Shown piece by piece: positions 44,248-56,899 of a DNA stretch of 64,000 nucleotides. The stretch lies in NCBI RefSeq assembly GCF_051020765.1, contig NC_134933.1:10389461-10453460 (forward strand). The letters are read 5' to 3'. A model generated the notes under the pieces. The model was not told where the DNA came from. It did no database searches and saw nothing but the letters and a program-made list of their open reading frames with translations. Every line of letters begins with the position of its first letter. Within the stretch, counting starts at the first letter, position 1. Made by a program: the position numbers and the translations under genes. Source of the stretch: Lasioglossum baleicum (taxonomy: Eukaryota > Arthropoda > Insecta > Hymenoptera > Halictidae).

Positions 44248-44540
44248 CAGTAAGTGTAAAAAGTATTCGTACGCCCTTTAAAATAAATAGAATAACTGTT
44301 TTATAATTGTACCAAACGACCAGATTTTTTATAATCAATTAGAAGCATTGGTTTACGAAATGGTATGCAGAAACGATTTTCCAAAAATTATAATTTACAA
44401 GGTTACATGCAAAAATAAACTAATCATTTTTTAAAACTTTTTTATTAGGGCCCTTACAGAAAATTTAAAATACATGTTTTGTAAATCTACATATAGTAGT
44501 TACACACATGCTGAAAATTTCATCGAACGATTTTTTACTA
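44248..44540 (-). mobile_element. truncated Tc1-like element
   Basis: It starts CAGTAAGTGTAAAAAGTATTC after TA and matches the reverse complement of the right part of the 60939-61551 element through TAGTTACACACATGCTGAAA. The other end is missing. Confidence 0.75.
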
Positions 44541-45920
44541 TTTCTTAAAATTTGTATCAGAAAAAATTATTTGTTTAAACAATATAAGTTTACGTACGTA
44601 ATACATGTACCAAAGTAGGAGATACCTGGTTTTGGAATTTTTTTGTTTTTGTCATTGAACAATAATTGTTAAATCTGTAGCATTTTCCGACCACATAAAT
44701 AGTTTTCCACAATCTATATCATGTATAAATTTTATTAATATCGGCGTGTGACACTAGTCCCCTGTTAAATCAATGACATTTAATGTAGTAAATCATAGAG
44801 CATGTTTTGCAGAAGTTCCTGGTCAGTTATTCATTTGAAATTTATTTTGTCGGCGTCGGAAAGTCTCCGGACAATCCGATCCCGATTAAAATCGAACTTT
44901 TATCTAGCGTCAAAGCAGGAATAACTGTCCGATCCTAACACCGGCGAGCCAAAGCTCGTTCTCGATCAGGGGACCGATCGAAATCCTCGCGCAGAAACTC
45001 GATTCGAAAGTTCGACTGTGATTTTAATGCGGTTACCGAGGGGACGAAACGCTGCAAATGGCCGGGGCATTAACAGTAACCCCGTTTTCTACAGTCAATT
45101 TCTCATAATCGCGATAAAGGGCCGGAATGAATCTGTCAATTAATACGGGGCGAAGTGCCAATTACCCCCGGGGCAAAAGTGGGCAAAGCGGATTCCTCAT
45201 TAAATCCTGTGGCCAGTCTACTTTGACTCGTGCTGTCTGCTAGATCCGCCCCTAACGGTGGGGGAGACACGATCAAAAGACCCGCGACTAGATCAAAATG
45301 TTGCTCGACAGAGCACAAAAAAAAAACGTTTTCCCATCGGGTCAACGTTTACGCGATTTCCTGCCAGTTAACACGGGCGGTTAATTTTTGCGTTCCTCGT
45401 TCATACGGGACTCCTGAGTTTTCACTTCGGTCGTTCATAGTCGCCATTTTAATTCCGCACGACTGAACTACGGATTTTATGCAATCATGGTAAAAATGAG
45501 TAGGTAGAATTTAAAGCAGCAGATGGATTAAAGGAACTGAACAGTTTGAGTGTTGGACACTCGCGTTCCACCAAGCGATTCTGATAATCGAGGTTCTTGT
45601 AAATAGGATTCAATATCGTGTTTGGACTCGTTTGAAACAGAAAAATGCCGCGAGTGTGTTAGCAAATGTTTCTTAAAACAATAACTGAACGCAAAAAGTT
45701 CTGTCACTAAATTCGTATAATCTCACTGATGTTTTCGAAGCGAAAAAAGATCAACAATATTTTACAATTATTGAAATTATCCGAGAACATATTATGTACC
45801 ACGCTTATATTAACTTGCCGTGTTGCTGTGGTATGCGTAAAATCTTGTAATCGAATTTTAAACCTCTTCCCATAGTCCAATCTCGCTGAAATTTTGTATA
45901 CGCTTCCGATGACAATAAAA
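44541..45920. other. 3' flank segment, no gene seen
   Basis: This is AT-rich then CpG-rich sequence (44850-45460), with no recognised gene. Confidence 0.5.
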
Positions 45921-45924
45921 GTAG

Positions 45925-46440
45925 AAAATAAAATATATAAAAGAACCTTTTAAAAAATCACGCTTATATTAAAATTCTCTATAAAATACCGAATCCAGTT
46001 AAATGATTAATAATATTTTTCCTCAAAATTTTAAGCAATTAGTTCAAAATTTCTTGTTATAAAATTAGTGTCGGAATAGGTAGAAAAATTTAACATAAAC
46101 TTAAATAAAATCACGACACATTAGTGATTATAAAAATAAAAGCGTGGAGCGCTGAACTATATTGACGTAGTAATCTTCGTGGGTGCTCCACGCTTTTATT
46201 TATCGTCACTAATGCCATGATTTTATTTAAATTTATATTAAATTTTTCTTCTATTCCTACACTAATTTTATAACACAAGAAATTTTGAACTAATTGCTTA
46301 AAATTTTGGGGAAAAATATTACTAATTATTTAACTGGATTCGGTATTTTATGGAGAACCAGGAAAAAAATTATTTTCTCCTTCTTAGTGCATTTTAATAT
46401 GAGCGGGGTTTCTACAAAGTTTTTTTTATATATTTTATTA
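45925..46440. repeat. large imperfect palindrome (foldback)
   Basis: The arms pair from ATAAAATACCGAATCCAGTT near 45980 with its complement near 46345. They meet at a hairpin around 46140-46195 (AAAAGCGTGGAGCGC versus GTGCTCCACGCTTTT). The right arm carries about 34 extra bases. Pairing weakens further out. Confidence 0.8.
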
Positions 46441-47272
46441 TAGTAAAAATAACAGAAAATCTATATAAATTCGGTAAATGTTGGCAAAAGGCAACACGTG
46501 CCAGCCATGGTTACAGGCAGAGATGGGCAAAAATGTATCTAAAATTTTCAAATAAAAGATAAATGAAAGTTATCTTTTATCTGTAGTTATTTTCCTGAAA
46601 TACATATTCGACACAGTGTATCTGTAAGATACTCTCCAAAAAATTTCATTTGACATCTGTAGGTTATCTGAGCTCGAAGTAACTGCGTATGCGTATTCAA
46701 CGCCTCTAGCGGCGAGAAGTTATTCAAGAGGCACTATCCGTAAGATACAGCGTGAGAATTTTCAGTGTATCTTTCACAGTTATCTGAGAGTCGAAGCAGC
46801 GCCACCGTGTATCTTGCGGTTGTATCCGTCAGATTTTGGCTATTGGAAATGTATCTGTGAGATTTCAATGGGACGATTTCATCTTAACCTTCAGATGTAT
46901 TTGAAGCTCGACGTAGCAAGATACTTTATTCAATTTTTTTATTCGTGACGAGTATTTCTCAGAGATGAAATCACATGTATCTTTAATCGTAATTTGTATT
47001 TGATTTCAAATACATCTTGATGCGACGTTGCCAAATCGTAACACTAAATGTACAAATGATCGGTTTAAAAACTGTGGAGCTCATAGAACAAGGGGAGCTT
47101 GTAGGCTCCTAAAATTTCTTATTTTTGAAGGTTAAACGTTACCACGGTTATGTACGAAATATTGTAAAAGTTGTGAAGTATTGTCAATATTTAATTTTGT
47201 ACCTCACACCATATAGATGCATTTAACTAAATACATACAAGTCATAAGTAAGGGAAGGAATTGGTAAAAGAA

Positions 47273-47610
47273 AGAAATAATATGTTATTAATAAAGTAAT
47301 TCAGTTTATATTTGTCAGTAATTTTTAAAACAATTTTTGCTCGTTAAATAACACGATAATTGTAGATTCTATTATAATTTTTGCAGGGTGTATAAATTAT
47401 CTCTATTTATTTTTATTAATAATTTTTATTCGTTTGAATACATAAATTTTACATTTGTGCATAAATTTATACAATTTATACTAAATTATTAATAATTTAA
47501 TAAATAACGCAAGGAGTTGTTAAAAGAAAGGAATAATATGTTATTAATGATATGTTTTTATTATAATTTGTGCAGGGTGTATAAATCATTTCTACTTATT
47601 TGTGTTAATA
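47273..47610. repeat. two-copy repeat, ~245 bp
   Basis: GAATAATATGTTATTAAT and TGCAGGGTGTATAAAT recur in the same order inside the hAT-like element. Confidence 0.7.
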
Positions 47611-47788
47611 ATTTGAAACTGTTTTGTTTTTTTCCATGGTCCTCCGCTAATGTAAGTCACATCTGTATGGAAATACTATTTTCTTTCTGATGAACTGATG
47701 TTTTGGATATCTTCGCTGCATCTAAAAATTAGAATTTCTTGGTGAAAAGCATTGTCCAATAAACGGGAAGATTTTTAGCATGAATATA

Positions 47789-48258
47789 TTAGGTTGGAGG
47801 GAAAGCTATGTCGTATTTTAAATAAACAGGTAATTTTGCTTGTAAATCAAAACACATGTTAACTAGCGAGTCATGGGAAAACAGGAATTGACAGGTTATC
47901 TGAGAAATGACAACATATTGTAACAAATAATGAAAATTATATAATTGAATAATATTAAACATGTATTTTTATAAATTGAATCAAATGTTTTCTTTAACGC
48001 TAAACCTACCGAGCCTCAAAAGTAACTGGTACACACATGTTCCCTTATAAAAATGATAAGATTGATTTTATTTAGACTTTGTATGGCTCCTATTGTAAAA
48101 TGTGCACTACTACAGATATCTATACAATTGTTTCTTATGAAATCAGTATTATTAACTTTCTAATTGTAAAATAAAAAATCTGGAACTGGTCATCTTGACC
48201 GCTGTTGGTAGGATTAGTGTTAAAGTTAAAATACGTTAGAATTTTCTCTCCAACCTAA
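47789..48258. mobile_element. mariner-like MITE nested in the hAT-like element
   Basis: TA lies on both sides. The ends TTAGGTTGGAGGGAAAGC and (complement) TTAGGTTGGAGAGAAAATTC resemble mariner termini. It is 470 bp and contains the TTAA MITE at 47998-48219. Confidence 0.8.
47998..48219. mobile_element. TTAA-site MITE nested in the mariner-like MITE
   Basis: TTAA flanks 222 bp with ends CGCTAAACCTACC and (complement) CACTAATCCTACC. A related end (GGTAGGTTTAGCATTAA) lies just right of the hAT-like element at 49820-49836, so the whole hAT insertion may sit in an older member. Confidence 0.7.
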
Positions 48259-48711
48259 TAATATTTTTTAATTTTCCTTTTGTCAGTAATGTTTCAATGT
48301 CTGAGAAAATAAATATAAAATAAAAACTTACCTGAAATGACAGTGACAAGTTTCACCAACACAATACCAAGTCATCGGAAATCAGGAATTGACAGGTTAC
48401 CTGAAAATGTCAACATATTGTTACAAATAATGGAAATTATATATCATATCAATAAAATAAAAACTTACCTGTGACAGTGACAAATTTCACCAACACAATC
48501 GCGTGACAGGTGGCTGAAGTTACCGAATCACTTACACACGCTTTTTATTAATTGGAATACTCTATTACAAACACGTGCACAAGCATGTGCTAAACTAACT
48601 TCACTACACGTAAACTGACGTAAACCCACGGCGATGCAACGCGACGGTCGCTCACCTGTCGCGTAAGCTTATTTGTACGGTCCCCGATATATACATAAAT
48701 TAATATATTGT

Positions 48712-48716
<5 letters not shown>

Positions 48717-48753
<37 letters not shown>
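48717..48753. repeat. (AT)n microsatellite
   Basis: About 18 AT units. Confidence 0.95.
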
Positions 48754-48755
<2 letters not shown>

Positions 48756-48795
48756 TATGTACAAAATAAAAAAATATAAATATTTATATATATTT

Positions 48796-49212
48796 TTTTA
48801 ATAAAAATTTATTTGTTTAAACAATTGCTTAAATAATAAACAGTTATTTGTTTAAACATCTGTTTAAATAATAAAATGTATTTGTTTAAACAATCGTCCA
48901 AATAATGAAAATCTATTTGTTTAAACATGTGTTTAAATAATAAAAATTTGTTTGATCAAACAATCGTTTAAATAATACAAATGTACTTGTTTAAACAATC
49001 GTCCAAATAATGAAACTCTATTTGTTTAAACATGTGTTTAAATAATAAAAATTTGTTTGATTAAACAATCGTTTAAATAATACAAATGTACTTGTTTAAA
49101 CAATCGTCCAAATAATGAAACTCTATTTGTTTAAACATGTGTTTAAATAATAAAAATTGTTTGTTTAACCAATCGTTTAAATAATACAAATGTATTTGTT
49201 TAAACAATTGTT
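48796..49212. repeat. 35-bp tandem array with 105-bp higher-order unit
   Basis: Twelve or so monomers each contain TTTGTTTAAACA and TTTAAATAATA. Three monomer types (CAATCGTCC, CATGTGTTT, CAATCGTTT) recur as a set, exactly 105 bp apart at 48881, 48986 and 49091. The inner sets are nearly identical, which points to recent expansion. Confidence 0.9.
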
Positions 49213-49836
49213 ATAGTCCTTATTAGAGTATCCGAATATGGAATAATAATGAAAGTCACTGTAAATGTAAATACGTTCCTCGTATTACATTACATATGTA
49301 TTACGACGTGGCAATGTCGCATCAACATCTCAGTGTATTTGAAATCAAATAAAGATATCAAATAAAGATACATGTGATTTTCATCTCTTCCAGTTACTCG
49401 TCACAAATACAAGCGTCAAATAAATCGTCTGGCTAAATCCAGCTTCAAATAACGAATACAAGATGACGGATAAATCTCGCGCGACATCTGGGGATTCAAA
49501 TAATCCATATGATTACGAATCTATTTCTTCAAATAAAATCTGACGGATAACTCTGCAAGCAAGTTAACGACAGATACAACCGTAAGATACATCGTGGCGC
49601 TGTATTCGACTCTCAAATACAAGTCGAAGATAACCAGAAAATCGTCGGAGAGACAGATGAATAAACTCTCCAAACCGCAGCGCTCGACAGATGAAGTTAC
49701 AGATACATTGTGGCGCTGCAATCGACTTCGAATACAAGGCGAAAGATACAGGTTATTTGTATCTAGAACGTATTTGAATAATTTTGTATTTAGATACTGC
49801 CCATCTCTGGTTACAGGTTGGTAGGTTTAGCATTAA

Positions 49837-52800
49837 TAATAAAAACCTGGTAAAAACTGTGATAAAACTGGAATTGTTCTAAACATGGACTACGTGTACT
49901 TGAAAATTGACTGAAAAATTTAACGAATAATACTCTAATTTCCGGAATTCCATTTTCGACCATCGCCACGCGCGTCGAACCCAATATCGCGGAGTCGAGG
50001 GGTTAACAGCCCCGGTGAAAACCGCCGTTCAAAATCCCATTAAATAGTTCCACGCTCGCCGGTACCTGGTTCAGGCAACCAATTAGGGTTGTCCGGAGGC
50101 CGTCAGGAGCCCCTCGTCCGGATTCGACCGCAGGAATCGATGCTCGTCCTTCCTGAGCCTATCGAGGCCACTCATTTATCACTAGCTAGTGTGCCATAGC
50201 ACCGTGATAAATCAAACGAACCGCCGAATCCTAGTCTAGGCACTAGAACGCAGCGCCGCGAAACCTCTAAAAGGTCCTAACGTTCGAGCACACAGTATCA
50301 CTGGAACAAAGCGCATTGTCCGATGAAACACGTCCTACCGAACGACTCGATAAACCGATGATAAATCCGAGAGACGGGTGCTACCGAACGAAAAATAAAT
50401 ATGAAAAGAAAAGCCATAGACGAGCGGAAACGCGCCATTCTACACGTCGACGCTGTCCTATTGTAATAGTTATTTAAATTCCGCGGCTACAGAACTACAA
50501 CTGACCAAATGCAACACTGCCGTTTTGCGGCGAACCGGCAGTGTCATCGGTTATTGGTTTTATTTCGTTTCGCGTGGACTTTGCCCACGCATAAATACCA
50601 GACGGCTGCCCACGGAAATGGACGGCCGGTTTGTTGTTTTCCATGCGAACCTGATTGCTGATTTGCGACGGATTGTCGCGAGCCACCTGCTCCATTATCT
50701 GCAATTCTATTTTTTTTTTTGCTTGTTTTATTTGTATGAAAAAGTAAGACGTTTCTTCAGTCGATTTTATTGGAATTTATTCTAAAGGCTAGTTTTCTGC
50801 AACTGCACGAAAAGCACATAATTAACATAAACATAAAATGCAGCGATATTTTCATTTCGCTTCAACCATAAACAATTCTCCGTCCACCAACAGCAAGTCT
50901 GTCCGCCATTTCGAATTTCGTAGCACGGTCTCCTCGAATAGAAATTCGAAAACAAAATTCTGAGTACGATCTCAGTCAATTTCGCCCTCGTAACGCTTTA
51001 ATAGCGTACACACAAAAGGGGCTCGGACTCTAATGAATAAATAAAAAGGAAGTAATATTTCTCCGTAACGTCGTGACGTCCCGGTGACGTCGGATCGCTG
51101 CAGATTCGGCAAAATCTGCGTTGCACCGGTTACAGGATTGACGGATGGACGAAACCAAAAAAAAAAGAATGAAACGAGTCACCGAAAAAAAAGTACAGGA
51201 AGAAAATTGAAAATTCCGAGTCGTTCGCAGAGGAAACTGGTGACGAAGATGAAACGCGACCGGACAATGGAGTTATAACTCATTCCCGCGGAGATTTATG
51301 ACGGTTTGACGAGTGTCCGTCGAACTTCTATTACAAAACCGCGGCGCCGGTCACGTTGGTTCTTTAAAACATTTATGTTTCTCGCTCGGCTAGAAACCGT
51401 GAACATCTAGTCTATCAACATTTCCCATTTAATTCGGTCGAGGACACGCGAAAATTTCACCGACTCCGAGGCGCGGTCAGGCAAACCTCTCTCACCCACT
51501 TTTCCAATCTCGCGTCTCGTAATTCGAACGGAAATTGTTATGAATTTTAATAACAGCCGGCTGTTTTTCGCGTCGCGATTAGTTCTGCTCCTCGCAACGG
51601 CATCAAACTTTTTAATTGAGTTCGCCGATCGATCAGAAAGCCCGTTTCTGTCCGCCTCTAGATCGAGTTTTGTTTCCTTGTAAATTGGATACTGAAAATA
51701 TTTTCGACGTAAACGAATTTTCAGCTCGCGAGTCTTACGAACGTCCATTCCGACGAAGATATTTCAGTGAAACGCGCTGCGAGTCTACGAGAATTTCCGA
51801 ACGAGGAAAACAAAACATTTGGCGATATATCGTTAAATTAGCGACAACAAAAATTATGTCACTTAATACGTTGCCAATTAATAAATTTTAGAATAAGATG
51901 TCCCAGGAACTGACAAATATTTTATGGCTATTGGATATATATTTCCAGGAAATATATCTTATTTAATTTTCGCGTAGCAAGTGTTGTCGTCATGAACGGA
52001 TTGAAGGATACTAATGGTACAGATAGAAATACCGACGCCATTCATGTTTACAAATACAAATGAGAGCTGAAAGGGCAGTCTATATTATTGCTATAACCAG
52101 AATAATTGTATATATTGATAAATTCGACATCTTATCGATAATCATATAGTTAAATGCATCTCTAGTTGGCATCATTTTAGATTTTTATGAAAAATAAACA
52201 TCGTCAATATTAATAGCAAGACACAGGTTTCATAAATGCAGAAACCCCACAATCCAATTACTAGAGCATAGTAAAACGAATGTTTCCCGAGGCAAACTAA
52301 CAATAAGCAAAATTGGAAATAAATTCGATTGGACTCGGAGATATTTTGTAACAGTTTGTATTGGTTCGATCATCCAGCCGATGATCCAATGACAGTGACA
52401 AATGTCTAAACGATGCCAGGTGTTACTCTGGGACGTGAATGTGTGTGTGTGTGTTTTTAAAGGGTCGAACAGCACTTGGGAAAGCGTGTTTTCATAATCC
52501 ACTTTCGCGTACGCGGCGAAAGTTGTGCCGCTCGATCGAAACCGTTTTTCGCGATTTTTATCATCCGGTCGCGAACACGTATCTGCAGATTACATAAATA
52601 TTGACGGGAACGATCACCACCTCTCCGGCGGCATTGTTTTATTTATATTTTCCTTCGGAACGTGATGAATCGCCGACGAGGTTGATACGCGGGCACGGTC
52701 GATGCAGTTATAGAATTAATGAGTCCGATGAATGCGCTTGTTGTTCCATCGATTCTCCATTTGCGGTCACTTTTTTTGGACCACGGCCAATGTGGAGGCC

Positions 52801-53800
52801 TCGGGGAAAACTACAGGCACACACAAACAGAGAGAGAGAGAGAGAGAAAAGGAAATCGAGGCGTTCGAGAGAGCATGAAAAACGCGTGGCTGTTCGTTAA
52901 GCCGACGAGTCCGTTGTTCGTTCGTGCCTTTAGCCGAATTCATCGTGGCCGCGATCCCCGTAATGTTCGTTAATTATTTCTTACAATTAAATCCGACCCA
53001 CTTGCAGCGCCCCTCTCCACTAATAATCCTCCATTTTTAATGAGGCGAACGAAATCTATTTGCACCACGAATTCAGACTTATTAGGTCGCTTCAGATCTT
53101 GTTTCTTCGCGATATTGCCCAGTTATTTCGATAAATTACGTTATTATTATTCTATGCGAAATGAAAATTGTCTACAATAATTGCGAGGTACAGAACGGCA
53201 CTTTAAATGTATAAAACTTGTTGAACTCACGTAAAAAAATTTCTGTGTTACTTTTAGCGAAAGTATTCAGTAGGGAAGCGTTGAAATAATTTGATCAGAA
53301 ATGTTGCAAGTGGTGCACATCGAGTAGAAATGCAATAAAAACGTTGACACCAGTCTTCTGAATAATGAAGTTCGTCAGGGAACAAGTACCGGCGTAATTT
53401 CCGTAGATGATTAGCAACAAAGTAGCCCCGGGAGTCCGGTCGCAAAATAAATCGCGTAACAGAGGCTTGATGACGACCGATGATTAATGGCAGAAGCTGG
53501 AGGCGCACTGGTATCGACGGTGCTCGTTAAATCGGATCCACGGCGGGCGCACGATGTAAGCATAAAACGGTAGACGTTCGATCGTTATTTCCACGATACT
53601 AAAAGGCGAGTCACCGTTATCCGCGTTCGTTGTTGCACGGAAACCGGGAAAGAGCGGATTGTCAGCTGCACTGTGAACGTTCACCGAGAAACGGATAATG
53701 AAACTTCGATGAAACGAGAGCTAATTTCTGTTATGCGCGGCAACGGGAACCTGTCTCAGCTCCGGGCCGTACAGGGTTTCCCAGGGATGATGGCGCAATG
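49837..53800. other. 3' flank segment, no gene seen
   Basis: This is unique DNA with short microsatellites: GT at 52439-52454 and GA at 52829-52847. Open frames near 51407-51891 and 52601-52973 have no recognisable domain. Confidence 0.45.
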
Positions 53801-53810
53801 GCAGGTAGAC

Positions 53811-54770
53811 GCGGTGATTCTCCATGGAAAAATCAGTCGGAAATGTAGAATGAAGTTTTCTTCTTTGACGCACCGTTTTCGAGAAAATCGACTTTGAATT
53901 TGCTGCAAGTACACTTACGGAAGAGTGTACATGAATTATTTGCTGTACAACTGGGCGATTCCACATGAAAAACTGAGTCAAAAATGTAACATTATTTGTC
54001 TGAGGCTCCGTTTTCGAGAAAATCGACATCGAATTCGCTCCACGTGCAGAGTAAAGAGTTGGGCAAAAATTTAATCAACGATTGACGAATAAATTCAATC
54101 GTTAATCGCAATTAACAATTAATCTCCTAGTTTAGTCGTTAAAAATTGCGGTTAACGATTAAATTCTTATTAATCGTTAATTGGCAATAACGGTTAAATT
54201 TCTACTTTAGTCGTTAATTGCGATTAACGATTACGTTCCTTTCAATTGTAATCGTCAATTGGATAATTGTTTAATGATTAACTGCTGAAACTTCGAAATG
54301 AAATACGGAATCAAAACTGTATGAATATTGAAAAAAATGTAAACTGAGTTTTTCTTGAGACATATTTCTGTCAATTCTCCAACTCCGCTCTCTGTCTCTA
54401 TCTCCCTCCTTATTACGATTTATGGATAGACAGTATGGCGATTAACTTCATCAATCGATTGAATCAGTCTCCAATTTTTCAATGATTACCTTTTTAATCG
54501 TACACATTAATCAATCAATCTTGATTAAAATTTTAATCGATTAATGCCCAACTCCGATAGAGTACACGCGGAATTAGACTTGGACTTTTTCATGAAGAAT
54601 CGCCCTGTCCACACGCAACTTGCATCACCATCCATTATACGCTAAATAATTCAACAATAGTCCACTCTGAGTGCACATGTACTCAAAGAACGTTCAAAGT
54701 CAATTTTCTCGAAAATGAATCGTGCGATGAAAAACTAGTAAACCACATATCCGACTGACTTTTTCGCACC
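53811..54770. repeat. repeat with TTTTCGAGAAAATCGA, direct and inverted copies, split by a MITE
   Basis: Two direct copies 142 bp apart (GATTCTCCATG at 53815 and GATTCCACATG at 53957) each include CCGTTTTCGAGAAAATCGAC. Inverted counterparts (TTTTCATGAAGAATCGCC, AGTCAATTTTCTCGAAAATG) lie at 54578-54770. The hAT-like MITE at 54054-54556 sits between. Confidence 0.7.
54054..54556. mobile_element. hAT-like MITE with TTAATCG subterminal repeats
   Basis: The ends AAGAGTTGGGCAAAAATTTA and (complement) CGGAGTTGGGCATTAATCG are inverted. Eight-base flanks GCAGAGTA/ATAGAGTA match at six positions. The interior is built of AATCGTTAAT/CGATTAA variants. Confidence 0.75.
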
Positions 54771-55262
54771 GAATCCATGAGACAGTCAGTACATCGAGAA
54801 TTTTCCCTTTTATTCACGCCGTCTAGAAAGAAGAAACGTCGTTTCCCGTCGATGCGAAGCCGCTCGAATCCAAGAACGGGAAGAAAAAGCGAGCAGAGGC
54901 AGCGAGACCGCGCGCGTTCAACCATCCTGAAACCGGAAACGGAGGGAAACGTTTTAATTCCCGTGCGCTCGCGCATCTCCCGTCTGTTTTCACGGCACGC
55001 AGTCCTCAAAGAGCACGTAATCCACCCTCTCTCCTTTTTTCCTCTCTTTCTCTCCCTCTCCCCTCTCGCTGCCAAACGAGCGATAACACGTGGACGCTGC
55101 TTCATTCCTTCTTCCTCGCACGAAAACGAGAAAAAAAGAAACGTTCGGGGCCCGGAGACCGACTTTCGCATTAATTAAGTTTAACTGCTTACGGGCGCGA
55201 CTGTAAATTTCGAGCGTCTAAATTAGAGGCGCGGATTGCGAACAACGTCGCGGAAAACGAAC

Positions 55263-55297
55263 TCTCTCTCTCTCTTTCTTTCTCTCTCTCTCTCTCT
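55263..55297. repeat. (CT)n microsatellite
   Basis: CT units with TTTC interruptions. Confidence 0.9.
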
Positions 55298-55681
55298 GCT
55301 CTGCTCTCTCCTAGCCTCGAGAGCCGAGGATATACGTCGGCGAATTTGCATCGCGCCAGAGGAAAACAGCTCTAATTCGAGGAGTTCGCGCCGCAAGCCG
55401 TGGGTTGCCTCGAAATTATTAAACGCGACAATCGTTGCGCTTCTTTTCCGTCGCTTAATGAAAAACCGGACCGCTACCGGGCTGATCTCTGTCAGAACAA
55501 CGTCGCCATCTTGCATTCTCCCCTCCCCAGATTTTTCACAAAACGAATTCGGGTTTTCGTATAGTAGTAATTATAAGGATCGTTGAAGTGAAAAGTTCTT
55601 CAGGCGCATAGTGAATAAGTCAGATTCGTCACGCTCCGAGGTGAAACGCTATTCGAGTAAACTCTGGGGAGCCGAGCTTAG

Positions 55682-55996
55682 TCTTACAAGGGAGGGACCC
55701 CAAGTGTCCGACTTCGATTTTGATAATTTTTTGTGATATGATGGTATATAGATCCCTAATTATGTATGCAAAATATTAGGTGTGCTTACTCAATAGTTTT
55801 GAAGATGTGAACAATTAAAGTTTCATACCTTGTTGATATACCATGAATTGAACTGTAGTTTAATTGTTTATATCTTTAAAACTATTGAGTAACTACACCT
55901 AATATTTTGCAGACATCATTAGGGATCCATATACCATTATCTCACAAAAAATTATCAAAATCGAAGTCGGACACTTGGGGTCCTTCCCTTGTTAGA
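55682..55996. mobile_element. foldback MITE with TCTTACAAGGGA ends
   Basis: The arms of about 130 bp pair: ACCCCAAGTGTCCGACTTCG at 55698 has its complement at 55962. The loop is small. No coding capacity is seen. Confidence 0.85.
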
Positions 55997-56597
55997 TGCA
56001 CAATACTGGTCTGTTCTTTAATTTATAAAGATGACTTAATTCTGATCATTTACAAAGAAATTGATGTGGATTTAACTGTTGGTGGACATTCATAAAGTTG
56101 TCTCCAGTTAAAGCATTCATAGGTTCGTTTTTTATCGCTCGGTGTGTAAGTAATATTGATTAATTAGTTTTTGCTGAGCATTGCGAAGAGAAGCGGTTTC
56201 CAGTGGTCTGTTTTTATCGGCGGTCGTCCAGCTTTATTTGGTATATTTTCATTAAAAACGATCATAGAACGGGGGTGGAGATATCTGCGTTCGAAGTGCC
56301 GTGCAAGAGATGGCTATTATTTTGTGTTCGTTTCGCCTTCGTTTGCACGCTTACTATACCAGCGCCTTCGTATATCGAGTTGCCTCCGTTTGCACGATTT
56401 TATTGGCCTCCATTGAATTCCAAGCAATTCCTGTCGCGAAACTCTGGGGATAATAAAAGATTCATATTTACGATGGTGTACATTGGAAATTCTTAAAAAG
56501 CAGACTCGCATGGTTCCTCAAATCGTGCGGACACCACCTGTCGGATCGACTTGAAATTTTGCATACAGATGCACCACATACATACCGGTGAATCAAA

Positions 56598-56784
56598 TTA
56601 AGGGTGAATTTATAGTGGAGCTGCGAGCATATCGATGATAGCGGCGCGGTGAAAAGAAACCAACATTCGTGACAACATTTCGACACATATGTACTAATGA
56701 AAAAGTACATATGTATTTTCTTTGTTTTTCTTTTATTTTTCACCGCACAGCTCACCTCGCTGCTCCACTATAAATCCACACTAA
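56598..56784. mobile_element. MITE with ATTTATAGTGGAGC ends
   Basis: TTAAGGGTGAATTTATAGTG at 56598 and its complement ending at 56784 are inverted. A second palindrome, ACATATGTACT, forms the centre. Confidence 0.75.
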
Positions 56785-56819
56785 CGTATAAGCGTAACAA
56801 ACAATACGGAGCTGAACGT

Positions 56820-56877
56820 TTAAAATTTAACCATTGAATTTTATTTTCAAATCGGGCACGAACTTATGCAATCATCT
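56820..56877. mobile_element. solo end of the ATGATTGCATAAG MITE family
   Basis: It matches the right end of 41506-41727 (TTTTATTTTCAAATCGGGCA, then CTTATGCAATCAT). No partner end was found nearby. Confidence 0.7.
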
Positions 56878-56899
56878 GATACCTCCACGCTTTCCGAGT

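Larger units (their letters stand above)
46518..49809. mobile_element. hAT-like element, 3.3 kb, non-coding, with nested insertions
   Basis: A perfect 8-bp duplication GTTACAGG (46510-46517 and 49810-49817) flanks ends CAGAGATGGGCAAAAATGTA and (complement) CAGAGATGGGCAGTATCTAA. Inverted arms run about 520 bp each (to about 47045 and from about 49290) and are full of GTATCTT/AGATAC boxes. The core holds a mariner-like MITE with a TTAA MITE inside it, and a 35-bp tandem array. No transposase frame remains. Confidence 0.9.

Noticed and set aside
44590..44640. Possible further end of the truncated Tc1-like element at 44248
   Set aside because: No inverted CAGTGAGTG end found; similarity stops near 44540.
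48796..49212. Regular repeats that could look like a CRISPR array
   Set aside because: Repeats are contiguous with no unique spacers, lie in a eukaryotic transposon, and no cas genes are present.
54683..55178. 162- and 133-codon frames on opposite strands
   Set aside because: They mirror each other over an R/K/E- or S/L/F-rich stretch, with no domain.
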